Shown here: piece by piece, positions 32,954 to 42,808 of the stretch
Position numbering within the stretch: the stretch's first letter is position 1
Layout of the letters: each line of letters begins with the position of its first letter
Program-made: the position numbers and the translations under genes
Origin: Corynebacterium sp. 13CS0277
GTDB taxonomy: Bacteria; Actinomycetota; Actinomycetes; Mycobacteriales; Mycobacteriaceae
Assembly (NCBI RefSeq): GCF_002994655.1
Contig: NZ_PPDL01000022.1
Span: 1-58,173 of the forward strand
DNA: 58,173 nucleotides
Direction of reading: 5' to 3'
Notes under the pieces: generated by a model
Databases searched by the model: none
What the model was told of the DNA's origin: nothing
Seen by the model: the letters and a program-made list of their open reading frames with translations, nothing else

Positions 32954-32960
32954 TTGGCCT

Positions 32961-33212
32961 GTGCGTACATACCGTGTGGTGAACACTCGGACTGGCAAGA
33001 AGGCCGTCCAGCTTGGCTATTACGAGCACGGTCGATGGATCTATGAATCCACTCTCGGATCGACCGATGACGAACACGTTCTGCAGGACTGGATTCTGCA
33101 AGCGATGTCGCTCTGCGCATCCGATCAACTCGCCTTCGATCTGGGGCTCACGCCCCACGATGTCGCCGTCACTGGCGGTCTGCACGCCTCCACGGACGTG
33201 CCCCAAAGCTGA
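32961..33212 (+). CDS. Small unknown protein between A1 and B1
   Basis: An 83-residue soluble protein beginning (V)RTYRVVNTRTGKKAVQLGYY, with no recognised family. It has no counterpart between A2 and B2, so it was either lost from or never part of the second cassette. It is less GC-rich than the surrounding chromosome. Expression is supported only by the -10 box spacing. Confidence 0.5.
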   Translation: MRTYRVVNTRTGKKAVQLGYYEHGRWIYESTLGSTDDEHVLQDWILQAMSLCASDQLAFDLGLTPHDVAVTGGLHASTDVPQS

Positions 33213-33261
33213 TCGAGTTTTCTTCCCCAGCCGCACGTTTCCAAGAATGTGGAGTGAATAG

Positions 33262-33651
33262 ATGCTGACGATTGAAGAAGCACACGCCGTAGCCGAGAAG
33301 TACATCAATCGGGGGCGAGATGGCAGGGAGATCCGGCTGGATGCCCGTCCCCGCGCCTTCGGGTACTTCGTGGACGCGCGAGAACTTGAAGAGTGGGAGA
33401 AGGACCCCACCGTGGGAGGACCGACGCCAGGTATGTATCCGGTCGCTGTCCGGGTGAACTGCTTGACCGGCGAAGCAGTTGAGCCGGTGCCGCCGCATAT
33501 CCCGACCCCCGATGACTACCCGGACTGGTACCGGGTGTCTAGGGAACTCTGGCGGCGAATGAACGAGAAGGGGATGTTCGACGACTACGACACGTACACC
33601 GGCGTCCTCGTCGAACCCGAGGACCCCGACCAGCCCTGGCTGTCTCTCTGA
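33262..33651 (+). CDS. Unknown protein B1, possibly Imm35/YrhB-like
   Basis: A 129-residue protein. Its start, MLTIEEAHAVAEKYINRG, and the later GYFVDARELEEW and RVNCLTGEAVEPVPP loosely resemble the Imm35/YrhB fold (short helix, a strand with aromatic residues, then a strand ending before TGE). The similarity is by eye only. GGAG lies 8 nt before the ATG. The 45 bp upstream are almost identical to those before B2. The C-terminus, LVEPEDPDQPWLSL, is identical in both copies. Confidence 0.7.
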   Translation: MLTIEEAHAVAEKYINRGRDGREIRLDARPRAFGYFVDARELEEWEKDPTVGGPTPGMYPVAVRVNCLTGEAVEPVPPHIPTPDDYPDWYRVSRELWRRMNEKGMFDDYDTYTGVLVEPEDPDQPWLSL

Positions 33652-33723
33652 GTGTAGGGAGGTCAGGGTAGAGGAATGGGGCAATAGGCGCAGAGCCGCT
33701 ATGCCACAGAGCGAAGGAGCATC

Positions 33724-34422
33724 GTGGACCCGAACCTTGTCTCTTTTTTCGATATCGACGGCCCTGCCTGGGTGTACGTGGTGAAGGGACCGCAGCCAGA
33801 GGACCCGAACTTTTCCCCGGAGATCTTCGCCGTGGCCTTCTTCGAGGATGACAAAAGGTGCACGTTCCTGCCCACGGGCGGGGCGCTGCCGTCGCTGACG
33901 ACAGCCGGCGCGTCGCCCGTGCCGTGGCCAGAAGAGCGCTTCACTCAGTGGCTTGGGGACACTGTCTATGAGGTAGTCGACAGCGCGTGGGTCGCCGACG
34001 CCACTGAACTGTGGAAGGTGCACGCTTACCTGGCGGACGGGGAAGTACTGTGCATGATGAAGGCACAGAACTCTACTTTTGATGGCTACATCAACAAGAG
34101 CGACAGAATCTTCGACAGGTGGATCGGTGACGTGACTCCGGAAATGGTGAAATCCTGGGCCTGCCCATCGATTGACGACTACGACGCCGAGTGTAAGGCC
34201 ATGCGGAAGCGCATGGAGGCGTCCCCCGAGCTGGAGGCGCTTTCCCGTGAGTATTCGGCGAGGGAATGGTTCTACGTGTGCGACGTCCTCGGAGTTGACC
34301 GCGAAAACCCGAAGTGGCCGGTGCGCCGGTGGGCCGGAATGCGGGCTGAGCGGCTCACCCCGCCGCCGAATTACCCGGAGCTGTACCCTGACCTGCAACG
34401 TCTCGTCCCGTTGGATAGCTAG
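33724..34422 (+). CDS. Unknown protein A2 (second copy)
   Basis: A 232-residue paralogue of A1, similar over its whole length. AAGGAG lies 6 nt before GTG 33724. The variable segment after LCMM (KAQNSTFDGYINKSDRIF) differs completely from A1, while the flanking blocks are conserved. It has no signal peptide or membrane segment. It probably shares a transcript with B1 upstream and B2 downstream. Confidence 0.75.
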   Translation: MDPNLVSFFDIDGPAWVYVVKGPQPEDPNFSPEIFAVAFFEDDKRCTFLPTGGALPSLTTAGASPVPWPEERFTQWLGDTVYEVVDSAWVADATELWKVHAYLADGEVLCMMKAQNSTFDGYINKSDRIFDRWIGDVTPEMVKSWACPSIDDYDAECKAMRKRMEASPELEALSREYSAREWFYVCDVLGVDRENPKWPVRRWAGMRAERLTPPPNYPELYPDLQRLVPLDS

Positions 34423-34523
34423 GGCTTCACCGGTTGCCTGTGGTGGAGCTGTTAGCAAGGAGACTATAGAAGACGACGGCCTTCTTCTGGAGCCGCACCT
34501 TTCTAAGAATGTGGAGTGAGTAG

Positions 34524-34904
34524 ATGCTGACGATTGAAGAAGCGCACGCAGTGGCCGAGCAGTACATCAATCGTGGGCGGGAGGGCAGGGAGATCCGGCT
34601 GGATGCCCGCCCCCGCGCCTTCGGGCACTTTGTGGATGCACGCCAGCTCGCAAGCTGGGAGAAGGATCCTTCGCTTCCGATGGAAATTGGGTACTATCCG
34701 CCCACTGTCCGGGTCAACTGCCTGACCGGCGAAGCGGTCGAGGCCTTTCCTCCGCATATCCCGACCCCCGAGGACTACCCAGACTGGTTCAGGGTGTCTA
34801 GGGAACTCTGGCGGCGAATGAAGAAGAAGGGGCTACTACGCGACGGCTACACCGACGTCCTCGTCGAACCCGAGGACCCCGACCAGCCCTGGCTGTCCCT
34901 CTAA
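34524..34904 (+). CDS. Unknown protein B2 (second copy)
   Basis: A 126-residue paralogue of B1. The N-terminal 40 and C-terminal 70 residues are nearly identical, but the loop after WEKDP (SLPMEIGYYPPT versus TVGGPTPGMYPVA) is different. The same ribosome-binding site and spacing are used as for B1. A possible Imm35/YrhB relationship applies as for B1. Confidence 0.7.
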   Translation: MLTIEEAHAVAEQYINRGREGREIRLDARPRAFGHFVDARQLASWEKDPSLPMEIGYYPPTVRVNCLTGEAVEAFPPHIPTPEDYPDWFRVSRELWRRMKKKGLLRDGYTDVLVEPEDPDQPWLSL

Positions 34905-34991
34905 GTGGGGGTGAGGTGGGGGAGTGGGCTGCGCTCTGTGTTCCTGCGTCGTGTGCGGGGCACTTAGTCCTTGGTCGGTGGTGATACACCA

Positions 34992-35044
34992 AGCCCCCGA
35001 TACCGTCCACACATGATTGTCCACGGTGGTCTGGTTCGGGGGCT
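34992..35044. terminator. Hairpin between B2 and the convergent membrane-protein gene
   Basis: AGCCCCCGA (34992-35000) pairs with TCGGGGGCT (35036-35044), with a further ACCGT/ACGGT inside. It is placed to end transcription from both sides. Confidence 0.5.
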
Positions 35045-35091
35045 GGGGATACTGCGCGGCACACACCGGTGGGGTGCTGCGCGTGGGGGAG

Positions 35092-35415
35092 TTAGTCGCG
35101 AATGTCGTTCGCGACGCACGCGGCACCGGAAGCCACGGCGGTGACAGCGAGCACTGCGGGCCACGCGCCAATCTTCTTCGCCAGCGGGTGGGACAGGCCA
35201 AACGCGCCCAGGTAGGTGCCCAGCAGACCAATGGTGACCATCGGGCCGGACTTCTTCACCCAGGCGCGGGTGGCCAGGCCACCCATCGCCGCGAGCACCA
35301 CGCCCCCGAGGGGACGAATGCCGGTCTCCTTGGCGGTGAGCCACCCGCCGATGAGGCCCGTGATGACCAGGGAGGCGGTGTTGACGTCTTCTGCCTTCTT
35401 CAGCTTCATATCCAT
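35092..35415 (-). CDS. Small membrane protein, unknown function
   Basis: A 107-residue protein with three to four hydrophobic segments: ASLVITGLIGGWLTA, GGVVLAAMGGLAT, MVTIGLLGTYLGAFGL and WPAVLAVTAVASGAACV. A TACACT -10 box lies 8 nt upstream of ATG 35415. No function is inferred. Confidence 0.75.
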   Translation of the reverse strand: MDMKLKKAEDVNTASLVITGLIGGWLTAKETGIRPLGGVVLAAMGGLATRAWVKKSGPMVTIGLLGTYLGAFGLSHPLAKKIGAWPAVLAVTAVASGAACVANDIRD

Positions 35416-35423
35416 GGTTGTTC

Positions 35424-35429
35424 AGTGTA
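35424..35429 (-). promoter_or_regulatory. -10 box TACACT for the small membrane protein
   Basis: On the minus strand, 8 nt upstream of ATG 35415; a leaderless arrangement. Confidence 0.5.
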
Positions 35430-35559
35430 GTCCCCGGCCTACTGCCGTGCAGGTCATTGCCCTGTGAGACGCATCCGTTGCCGCTGTCGTGTGCTGCGGG
35501 GGTGGGGGCGTGTGTGCGGCCGTGGGGCGCACCCCGGTGGGTCTGGGTGGGCGCGGATA

Positions 35560-35565
35560 TAGGAT
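35560..35565 (+). promoter_or_regulatory. -10 box TAGGAT for the second MFS gene
   Basis: TAGGAT is 6 nt upstream of GTG 35572, consistent with a leaderless mRNA. Confidence 0.5.
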
Positions 35566-35571
35566 GTTGCG

Positions 35572-37047
35572 GTGACTCACGAACCCCACCCCACGTCTGA
35601 TTCCTCCACCGCCCCAGCCGCAGGCCCCGGTGCCGCGCCTGCCGATGCGAGTGCCGGGCAGCCCCGTGCCGCGGGCGCGCCGCCGGTGTCGCTGCGGGAG
35701 GCATGGCGGGCGTTGGCCGCGCTGTGCATCGGGTTCTTCATGATCCTCCTCGACCAGACGATCGTGGCGGTCGCGACCCCCGACTTCCAGCAGGAGCTGG
35801 GCGCGGACCTCAACGCCGTGGTGTGGGTGACCAGTATCTACCTGCTCACGTTCGCCGTGCCGCTGCTGGTCACCGGCCGCCTCGGGGACCGCTACGGGCA
35901 GCGGCGCGTCTACATGGCCGGCATGGCGCTGTTCACGGCGTCGAGCCTCGCCTGCGGGCTGGCGCCGAACATCGAAACGCTCATCCTGGCCCGCGCGGTC
36001 CAGGGTTTTGGTGCGTCGCTGCTCACCCCGCAGACGATGGCGGTGATTAACCGCCTGTTCCCCCGCGACAAGCGCGGCGCCGCCATGGGGATCTGGGGTG
36101 CGGTCGCGGGCCTGGCCACCCTGACCGGGCCGCTGCTCGGCGGGTTCATTGTGTCCGCAGTGGGGTGGCAGTGGATCTTCTTCATCAACGTGCCCATCGG
36201 GGTGCTGTCGCTCGTGCTGGTGTCCCTGTGGGTGCCGAAGATGCAGACCATGGCCCGCAGCCTCGACGCCGCCAGCGTGGTCGTGTCCATCGCGGGCGTG
36301 TTCGCGATCGTGTTCTCCGTGCAGGAGGGCCCGAACCTCGGCTGGCCGTGGTGGCTGTTCGTGATCCTTGGCCTCGGGGTGGCGCTCATCGTGTGGTTCC
36401 TGAAGCTGCAAGCCTCCGCCCAGCGCCGCGGGGCGGAAGCTCTGGTGCCGCTGGCGATTTTTGCCAACCACAATTTCTCCATGGGCGTGTTCAGTATCTC
36501 CATGATGGGGTTCGCGTCCGCGGGCACGATGCTGCCGATGATGCTCTACCTGCAGGACTCCGCGGGGCTCAGCGCCAGCCGGGCGGGGCTCATGCTGGCA
36601 CCCATGGCGGTGATCTCCGGCGGGCTCGCCCCCTTCGTGGGCCGCATGTCGGACACCAGCCACCCTCGCACCCTGTCCATGATTGGCTTCGGCACCATGA
36701 CGCTGTCCATGGTGGCGCTCGTGGTGACGATGCGCGAGGGGGTGCCGGTGGTGTGGGTGCTCGTGCCGATCGTGCTCATGGGCTTCGGTAACGCGTTCGT
36801 GTGGTCGCCGAACTCGGCGACGAGTATGCGGGACGTGCCGATGTCGATGGTGGGGGCGGCCTCCGGGGTGTACAACACCTCCCGCCAGGTGGGTTCCGTC
36901 GTCGGTGCCGCAGTGATCGGCGCCGCCATGCAGGTTGGTGTTGCTCACACCAGTTATGGAAACGCTATGGGTTTGTCCATGATTTTGCCCGCAATCGCCC
37001 TGTTGGCCGGTCTGGTCAGTGTGAGCCGCTTTACCGAACGGGCATAA
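35572..37047 (+). CDS. MFS exporter, DHA2 (EmrB/QacA) family
   Basis: A 491-residue membrane protein with a 45-residue disordered Pro/Ala N-terminus and about 14 hydrophobic segments. Motifs: [15 protein letters not shown] (D1), [16 protein letters not shown] (A) and [14 protein letters not shown] (C). It resembles corynebacterial LmrB/Stp-type drug exporters. No regulator is adjacent. The substrate is unknown. Confidence 0.9.
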   Translation: MTHEPHPTSDSSTAPAAGPGAAPADASAGQPRAAGAPPVSLREAWRALAALCIGFFMILLDQTIVAVATPDFQQELGADLNAVVWVTSIYLLTFAVPLLVTGRLGDRYGQRRVYMAGMALFTASSLACGLAPNIETLILARAVQGFGASLLTPQTMAVINRLFPRDKRGAAMGIWGAVAGLATLTGPLLGGFIVSAVGWQWIFFINVPIGVLSLVLVSLWVPKMQTMARSLDAASVVVSIAGVFAIVFSVQEGPNLGWPWWLFVILGLGVALIVWFLKLQASAQRRGAEALVPLAIFANHNFSMGVFSISMMGFASAGTMLPMMLYLQDSAGLSASRAGLMLAPMAVISGGLAPFVGRMSDTSHPRTLSMIGFGTMTLSMVALVVTMREGVPVVWVLVPIVLMGFGNAFVWSPNSATSMRDVPMSMVGAASGVYNTSRQVGSVVGAAVIGAAMQVGVAHTSYGNAMGLSMILPAIALLAGLVSVSRFTERA

Positions 37048-37063
37048 ACGGGCACAAGGCGAC

Positions 37064-37069
37064 TAGGAT
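37064..37069 (+). promoter_or_regulatory. -10 box TAGGAT for pfkA
   Basis: It lies 7 nt upstream of ATG 37077. This favours that start over the in-frame ATG at 37068, which overlaps the box. Confidence 0.55.
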
Positions 37070-37076
37070 GGGTGGC

Positions 37077-38105
37077 ATGCGTATTGCCACACTCACCTCG
37101 GGCGGCGACTGCCCGGGCCTCAACGCCGTCATCCGCGGCATCGTCCGCACCGCGACCTCGTATGGTTCGACGGTGGTGGGCTACCAGGACGGTTGGGTGG
37201 GCCTCATGGAGGACCGCCGCGTCCAGTTGTATGACGACGAGAACATTGACCGTATTCTCCTGCGCGGCGGCACCATCCTGGGTACTGGCCGCCTGCACCC
37301 CGACGCCTTCAAGTCGGGCATCGACCAGATCAAGGCGAACCTGGCGGACGCCGGCGTCGACGCCCTGATTCCGATCGGCGGCGAAGGCACCCTCAAGGGC
37401 GCGAAATGGCTGTCCGACAACGGCATCCCCGTCGTCGGCGTGCCGAAGACCATCGACAACGACGTCAACGGCACCGACTACACCTTCGGCTTCGACACCG
37501 CAGTGTCCGTGGCCACCGACGCCATCGACCGCCTCCACACCACCGCCGAATCCCACAACCGCGTCATGATCGTCGAGGTCATGGGCCGCCACGTTGGCTG
37601 GATTGCCCTCCACTCGGGCATGGCCGGCGGCGCACACTACATCGTGCTGCCCGAGGAGCCCTTCGACATCGAAGACATCTGCAAGGCCATGGAGCGCCGC
37701 TTCCAGATGGGCGAAAAGTACGGCATCATCGTCGTCGCCGAAGGCGCCCTGCCGAAGCCGGGCACCATGGACTTCGACGAGGGCGGTGTCGACCAGTTCG
37801 GCCACCAGACCTTCAACGGCATCGGCCAGGTCATCGGCGACGAAATCAAGCGCCGCCTCGGCCACGACGTGCGCACCACTGTGCTCGGCCACATCCAGCG
37901 CGGCGGCACCCCCACCGCCTACGACCGCGTGTTGGCCACCCGCTACGGCGTCCACGCCGCCCGCGCCTGCCACACCGGCGACTTCGGCACCTGTGTTGCC
38001 CTCCACGGTGAGCACATCGATTTGATCCCCCTCGAGGAAGCCGTCGGCACCCTCAAGCGCGTTCCGGAAGGCCGCATCGCCACCGCCCGCGCACTGTTCG
38101 GCTAA
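37077..38105 (+). CDS. pfkA: 6-phosphofructokinase
   Basis: A 342-residue glycolytic enzyme that phosphorylates fructose-6-phosphate. Motifs: [16 protein letters not shown] (nucleotide site), [19 protein letters not shown] (catalytic Asp) and [12 protein letters not shown]. The Gly after Glu in GGEGT marks an ATP-dependent enzyme; PPi-dependent ones have Asp there. The PKTIDND lysine is the actinobacterial group III variant. Confidence 0.96.
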   Translation: MRIATLTSGGDCPGLNAVIRGIVRTATSYGSTVVGYQDGWVGLMEDRRVQLYDDENIDRILLRGGTILGTGRLHPDAFKSGIDQIKANLADAGVDALIPIGGEGTLKGAKWLSDNGIPVVGVPKTIDNDVNGTDYTFGFDTAVSVATDAIDRLHTTAESHNRVMIVEVMGRHVGWIALHSGMAGGAHYIVLPEEPFDIEDICKAMERRFQMGEKYGIIVVAEGALPKPGTMDFDEGGVDQFGHQTFNGIGQVIGDEIKRRLGHDVRTTVLGHIQRGGTPTAYDRVLATRYGVHAARACHTGDFGTCVALHGEHIDLIPLEEAVGTLKRVPEGRIATARALFG

Positions 38106-38118
38106 ACCGAACCCCCAC

Positions 38119-38199
38119 CACACGCCCAACCCCACCCGTCGGCCCCAGCAGGCCTTCGGGGGTGCGGACCACACGGCCCGCCCCGGGGTTGGGCGTGTG
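38119..38199. terminator. pfkA terminator, large hairpin
   Basis: A perfect 15-bp stem (38119-38133 with 38185-38199) enclosing a structured GC-rich loop. It lies between convergent genes. Confidence 0.6.
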
Positions 38200-38318
38200 T
38201 GCGTGTGTGCCTGAAGCCAGCTGCGGCAGTATCCTCACACGCGCCCAACACCAGGGGAGAAGGGCACACACCCTCACCCGGGCACAATCGGGCATGCGGC
38301 AGGTAGGGGTGTGGGGTG

Positions 38319-40637
38319 CTACTCGTGGGTCAGGCACTCATGGAACTCGACCGTCTTCTTATCGGGCAGCAGCCAATAGTGCAGACGCCGGGCACCCGCA
38401 GTGCCCTCCTGCAGATACGCCCGCCGCTGCAGGGCCCGATCCGTGGAACGTACCGTCGGCTTCGCGCCCCGCAGCGCGAAGTCCTTATCGACGAAACGGA
38501 AATCCACCGAACGGCTCCGGCCGGTGGCAATATCGACCAGCCGCAGCAAAAACTGATGCCGGGGGATCTCCTTGACGACATCGAGCGACTTGAAAAACGT
38601 CGAGGAGAACGAGGACTCATTGAGGGGGAAGCGGGCACGCTCCTCCTCGGTGTAGGTGGACATGTAGAACAGCTCCATCTCCCAGTGCAGCTGCGCCGTC
38701 GGGTCGGAAAACTCATTCCCGCGCACCTCCACGGTGAACACACTGCGGTCGTGCGCGCTCTTGTGCTCCTTCGGCTTCGGCTCCTTCGGCTTCTGCTTCG
38801 ACTTCTCCGGGTGCAGAATCTGGGCGATGGTCTCCGGGTCGGCGTCGGTGACTTCCTGCAGCAGACTGGTCAGCTCGTCGTTTTCCTGCCGCAGCTCCGC
38901 AATCCTCGCCTTCAGGGTCGCGGCCTGCTTCTCTCGGGCGGTGACCTTGTGCTGCAGGTCGGAGACCTGCTGCTCGGCGCGGTGTGCGCGACGCGTCGCC
39001 GTCTGCAACGACTGCTCCATGGAACTCGTCGTCCGGGAGCGGTCCAAGGTCTGCCGCAGCATCTTCTCGTACTCGTCTGCCTGGTCGTGGAGCACATCGA
39101 CGTGCTCCCGCAGGCGGCTGACAGCCTCCTCGATGACGTCCAGGGCGTCGTGCGGCTCGTCGATGAGCACCGCCGCAGCATCCATCACCCCAACCGCCGC
39201 CTCCTGGGCCGCGGGATCCTCCACGTCCCCGACATCCTCCGCGTTGATGGCGGCGTCGCCGGAGTCCTCGGGCGCACGGGATGCCACCGCCGCCGGGGTC
39301 GGCGCTGCGGTGTCCGCCGGTGCGCTGTCACTTTCGGTGGGGCGTGCAAGCCCATGGCCCGCACTCGCGGCGCCGGGGCTGCCGTTCGTCCCGGTGGTGG
39401 TGGCGCGCAGGGCCGCATCCTCCACGCTCGTCAGCCAGCTCGGGCCACCCGGCAGGAACGACAAGGTGTAGTCCTCGTCGCCGCCCACCTCACCCGGCGG
39501 CGTCCACGCCGCCACCAAGAACCCCTCCGGGGGTTGCGGGGTGCCCGGGGTGCGGCGGGGAAGAAACACCGCCGGGTAGTCGGGGGCCTGCTCCTGCTGC
39601 GTCAGCGTCACCATGACGACCCCACCGGCGGCGGCATCAGCATCCCCCTCCAAGGGCAGCACCACACCCGGCAGCACCTCCACCGCCAGGCCCTCATGCT
39701 TCGTCGGATCAATCGCCCCCGGGGTGCGGAACAACGGGCCGGTGAGCAACGACTCGTCCAGCAGCGGGCAATTGAGCAGCCGCCCTCGCACCACGACGCA
39801 GTCGCGGGAATGCTCCCACAACTCCGCCACCATCTGCGCCACCGTGCGCAAATGATCAATGGTCGTCACCGTGCGATCGGCAGGAATATAGGTGCCGGAC
39901 ACGGAAAAACCCTTGGCGAACACATCATCCATGTGCAGCCGCAGCTTCGGCAGCAGCGTCGGCAGGTCCACCAGCACCATGTTGAGCCCGCCGCCGCGGC
40001 GCGACAGGTACGCCTGGGTGGAATTGACCACCGTGGCCACGGTGCCCTCAAAGCGCTGGGCGGACACCACCGGTTGTTCATACTGGGGTGCGGCGACTGC
40101 CGCCTCCTGGCGATCGAGTTCCTGCAAGCCCATCTGGATGTCGTAGACCACCGCATCCGCGGCCTTGATCACCCCGTCGGCGTGGAGGCTGCTGCGCAGC
40201 TGCAGCTGATCCTCCCGCCACCCAGCGTGGGCGGGGAACACCCGCACCGAGTGCGGGTACAGGCGGAACGGGAAAATCTTCTCCGCGAGCGCCTGCTGCG
40301 CGGCCGCGCCGGACACCCGGTACATCGCCAGCCGGCCGTCCTTGATCTCCTCGTACACGTTGAACAGGTAGCCCTTGGGGTTGGTCAATTGCCGCTCCCA
40401 CCGCTCCGTCGGTAGTGGCCGGTGGGTGGTCTCCTCCCCGGGCAGCGGCACCCCGTGCAGCACAATGACGCTTGTGCGGCGGGGATCCATGATCGCCTCC
40501 CCCAACTCGGCGGCTTTCTCTGGGGTATCGATGGGCAAAAACAGTTCCGCCACATCGGGGAACTTCTTCTCCGCGGCCACGGCCGCGACTTTCTGCTGGA
40601 GCTTTTTCGCCTCACGGGCGCGCTTGCGCTTCACCAT
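38319..40637 (-). CDS. Large coiled-coil protein of unknown function
   Basis: A 772-residue cytoplasmic protein with AAGGA 10 nt before ATG 40637. It has a basic N-terminus (MVKRKRAREAKKLQQK), a globular region of about 400 residues (including YLFNVYEEIKDGRLAMYRVSG), an Ala/Thr/Pro-rich linker (about 420-500), a long coiled coil (about 510-620, with RRAHRAEQQVSDLQHK and LKARIAELRQENDEL), a Lys/Pro-rich hinge and a C-terminal domain (RSVFTVEVRGNEFSDPTAQL to the end). No nucleotide-binding motif is seen and no named family is recognised. Confidence 0.8.
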   Translation of the reverse strand: MVKRKRAREAKKLQQKVAAVAAEKKFPDVAELFLPIDTPEKAAELGEAIMDPRRTSVIVLHGVPLPGEETTHRPLPTERWERQLTNPKGYLFNVYEEIKDGRLAMYRVSGAAAQQALAEKIFPFRLYPHSVRVFPAHAGWREDQLQLRSSLHADGVIKAADAVVYDIQMGLQELDRQEAAVAAPQYEQPVVSAQRFEGTVATVVNSTQAYLSRRGGGLNMVLVDLPTLLPKLRLHMDDVFAKGFSVSGTYIPADRTVTTIDHLRTVAQMVAELWEHSRDCVVVRGRLLNCPLLDESLLTGPLFRTPGAIDPTKHEGLAVEVLPGVVLPLEGDADAAAGGVVMVTLTQQEQAPDYPAVFLPRRTPGTPQPPEGFLVAAWTPPGEVGGDEDYTLSFLPGGPSWLTSVEDAALRATTTGTNGSPGAASAGHGLARPTESDSAPADTAAPTPAAVASRAPEDSGDAAINAEDVGDVEDPAAQEAAVGVMDAAAVLIDEPHDALDVIEEAVSRLREHVDVLHDQADEYEKMLRQTLDRSRTTSSMEQSLQTATRRAHRAEQQVSDLQHKVTAREKQAATLKARIAELRQENDELTSLLQEVTDADPETIAQILHPEKSKQKPKEPKPKEHKSAHDRSVFTVEVRGNEFSDPTAQLHWEMELFYMSTYTEEERARFPLNESSFSSTFFKSLDVVKEIPRHQFLLRLVDIATGRSRSVDFRFVDKDFALRGAKPTVRSTDRALQRRAYLQEGTAGARRLHYWLLPDKKTVEFHECLTHE

Positions 40638-41314
40638 GGAAGACACATCCTTATGTTTCAAACTCGGTGGACAACCCGTGGCGGGGTGCGTGGGCACAGG
40701 CCACGGGATTTTTATGGGCTGCTGCGCGGGATGCGCAGCGATATTCAGACGGTGGAAAGTAGTGAAGAAACTTCTCGTCACGACGCCGGCGACGGCAGGT
40801 GCCTGAGCCGGCGATCAAGGACTCCTCGTCTGCTGCTGCCTGACACGGGTGGTGCCACTCGTGGTTCCCCGCCCACCGCCGGGGGTAGTTTCCGGGGGTG
40901 AGACAACGGGTGAACGGTGGGGGAGATGGCACCCACAGGGGTGATGGGCTACAGCGGGGTCGGGCTGGGATGGGTTGGTCTATACAGTGGCCTGCGCGCA
41001 CGACGACAGCGACGTGCGACAGGGGTGCGCGGGGTGCTTGAGCACCGCGAACAACGCCCCGCGGGCCCGTCACTGCGGCCGCACACGCGGGGTGTGGGCG
41101 TGGGTGGCGGGCAGGGTGGAAAAACAACAGTGCGGTGTGGCTGCAATTCTGCCTGAGCTGCCCTCCCGCCCGCACCGGTGTGAGCGGGATTCCCATCAAC
41201 TTCACAGGCTTGCCAGGCTCCCGGCATACCCAGGTGTCGGTGGTGTCACCGTGCGCCTGTCACCCGCGGGTGCGGGTGCCTGGCGGGTGCGGGTGCTCGG
41301 GTAAGATGTCCGCC
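40638..41314. other. 677-bp divergent spacer upstream of gatB
   Basis: No credible gene. It includes the leaderless -10 box for gatB and, near 40640-40770, an AT-richer leader that probably carries the promoter of the coiled-coil gene. Confidence 0.5.
41302..41307 (+). promoter_or_regulatory. -10 box TAAGAT for gatB
   Basis: It is 7 nt upstream of ATG 41315 and overlaps an in-frame ATG at 41306, which is therefore unlikely to be the start. Confidence 0.55.
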
Positions 41315-42808
41315 ATGACTGATCTGATGGATTTTGACGACGTTGTCGCACGTTTCGACCCGGTGATGGGCCTCGAGGTCCACGTCGAACTCGCGACGGA
41401 GACCAAGATGTTCTCCGCGAGCTCCGCGCACTTCGGTGCCGCCCCCAACTCGCACGTTGACCCCGTGTCCCTCGGCCTGCCGGGCGCGCTGCCCGTCGTC
41501 AACGCCAAGGGTGTGGAGTGGGCCATCAAGATCGGCCTGGCGCTCAACTGCAACATTGCAGAATCCTCCCGCTTCGCCCGGAAGAACTACTTCTACCCGG
41601 ATCAGCCGAAGAACTATCAGATCTCCCAGTACGACGAGCCGATCGCCTACGACGGATACCTCGACGTCGTGCTTGATGATGGGACCCCCTGGCGCATCGA
41701 GATTGAGCGCGCCCACATGGAGGAAGACACCGGCAAGCTCACCCACCTCGGTGGCGCTGACGGCCGCATCCACGGTGCGACGAGCTCCCTGGTGGACTGC
41801 AACCGTGCCGGCGTGCCCCTCATCGAGATCGTTACCAAGCCGATCGAGGGCGCCGGGGAGCGTGCCCCCGAGGTGGCGCGCGCCTACGTGTCCGCCCTGC
41901 GTGAGCTCGTGGCCGCCCTCGGCGTGTCTGATGCCCGCATGGATCAGGGCTCGATGCGTGTCGACTCCAACCTCTCGCTCAAGCCGAAGGGGCAGGAGGA
42001 GTTCGGCACCCGCACCGAAACGAAGAACATTAACTCCCTGAAGTCCGTGGAGCAGGCCGTCCGCTACGAGATGATGCGCCAGGCGCAGGTCATCGTCGAC
42101 GGCGGGGAGATCATTCAGGAAACCCGCCACTACCAGGAGGCCGACGGTTCCACCACCTCCGGCCGCATCAAGGAAACCGCGGAAGACTACCGCTACTTCA
42201 ACGACCCCGACCTGCCGCCGGTCATCGCACCCCGCGAGTGGGTGGAAGAAATCCGCGCGACCCTGCCGGAGCTGCCCTGGGTGCGCAAGGCCCGCATCCA
42301 GAAGGAGTGGGGCCTGTCCGATGCGGAAATGCGTGACCTCGTCAACGCCGGCGCCCTGGAGCTCATCATCGCCACCGTCGAGGCCGGCACCACCGCCGAC
42401 GAAGCCCGCGCCTGGTGGGTGTCCTACCTGACCCAGAAGGCCAACGCCGCCGGCGTGGAGCTGGCCGACCTGTCCATCACCCCGGCGCAGGTCGCCGAGG
42501 TCGTCGGCCTCATCAAGGAAGGCAAGCTCACCAACAAGCTCGCCCGCCAGGCCGTCGATGGCGTTCTTGCCGGCGAAGGCAGCGTCACCGAGGTCGTCGC
42601 CGCCCGCGGCCTCGAAGTCGTGCGCGACGATGGCGCCATCGAAAAGGCCGTCGACGAGGCGCTCGCCGCCAACCCCGACATCGTGGAGAAGATCCGCGGC
42701 GGCAACGCCAAGGCCGGCGGCGCCATCGTCGGCGCGGTCATGAAGGCCACCCGCGGCAAGGCCGACCCGGCGCTCGTCAACAAGCTCATCGCCGAAAAGT
42801 GCCGCTAA
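41315..42808 (+). CDS. gatB: Asp/Glu-tRNA(Asn/Gln) amidotransferase subunit B
   Basis: A 497-residue GatB, the tRNA-binding kinase/amidotransferase subunit. Signatures: [51 protein letters not shown] and [14 protein letters not shown]. The C-terminal tail domain (LVNKLIAEK) is complete. It works with GatC-GatA encoded at 27.6-29.4 kb. Confidence 0.97.
   Translation: MTDLMDFDDVVARFDPVMGLEVHVELATETKMFSASSAHFGAAPNSHVDPVSLGLPGALPVVNAKGVEWAIKIGLALNCNIAESSRFARKNYFYPDQPKNYQISQYDEPIAYDGYLDVVLDDGTPWRIEIERAHMEEDTGKLTHLGGADGRIHGATSSLVDCNRAGVPLIEIVTKPIEGAGERAPEVARAYVSALRELVAALGVSDARMDQGSMRVDSNLSLKPKGQEEFGTRTETKNINSLKSVEQAVRYEMMRQAQVIVDGGEIIQETRHYQEADGSTTSGRIKETAEDYRYFNDPDLPPVIAPREWVEEIRATLPELPWVRKARIQKEWGLSDAEMRDLVNAGALELIIATVEAGTTADEARAWWVSYLTQKANAAGVELADLSITPAQVAEVVGLIKEGKLTNKLARQAVDGVLAGEGSVTEVVAARGLEVVRDDGAIEKAVDEALAANPDIVEKIRGGNAKAGGAIVGAVMKATRGKADPALVNKLIAEKCR

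Larger units (their letters stand above)
32090..34904 (+). repeat. Tandem duplication of an A-B gene cassette
   Basis: A1/B1 (32090-33651) and A2/B2 (33724-34904) are two copies of one two-gene unit, including the sequence just upstream of each B gene. The copies have diverged moderately and in patches. The A1-B1 interval is larger because it contains the 83-residue ORF. Confidence 0.85.

Noticed and set aside
36801..37076. Extended N-terminus of pfkA overlapping the MFS gene
   Set aside because: The upstream frame overlaps coding sequence and the -10 box places the start at 37077.
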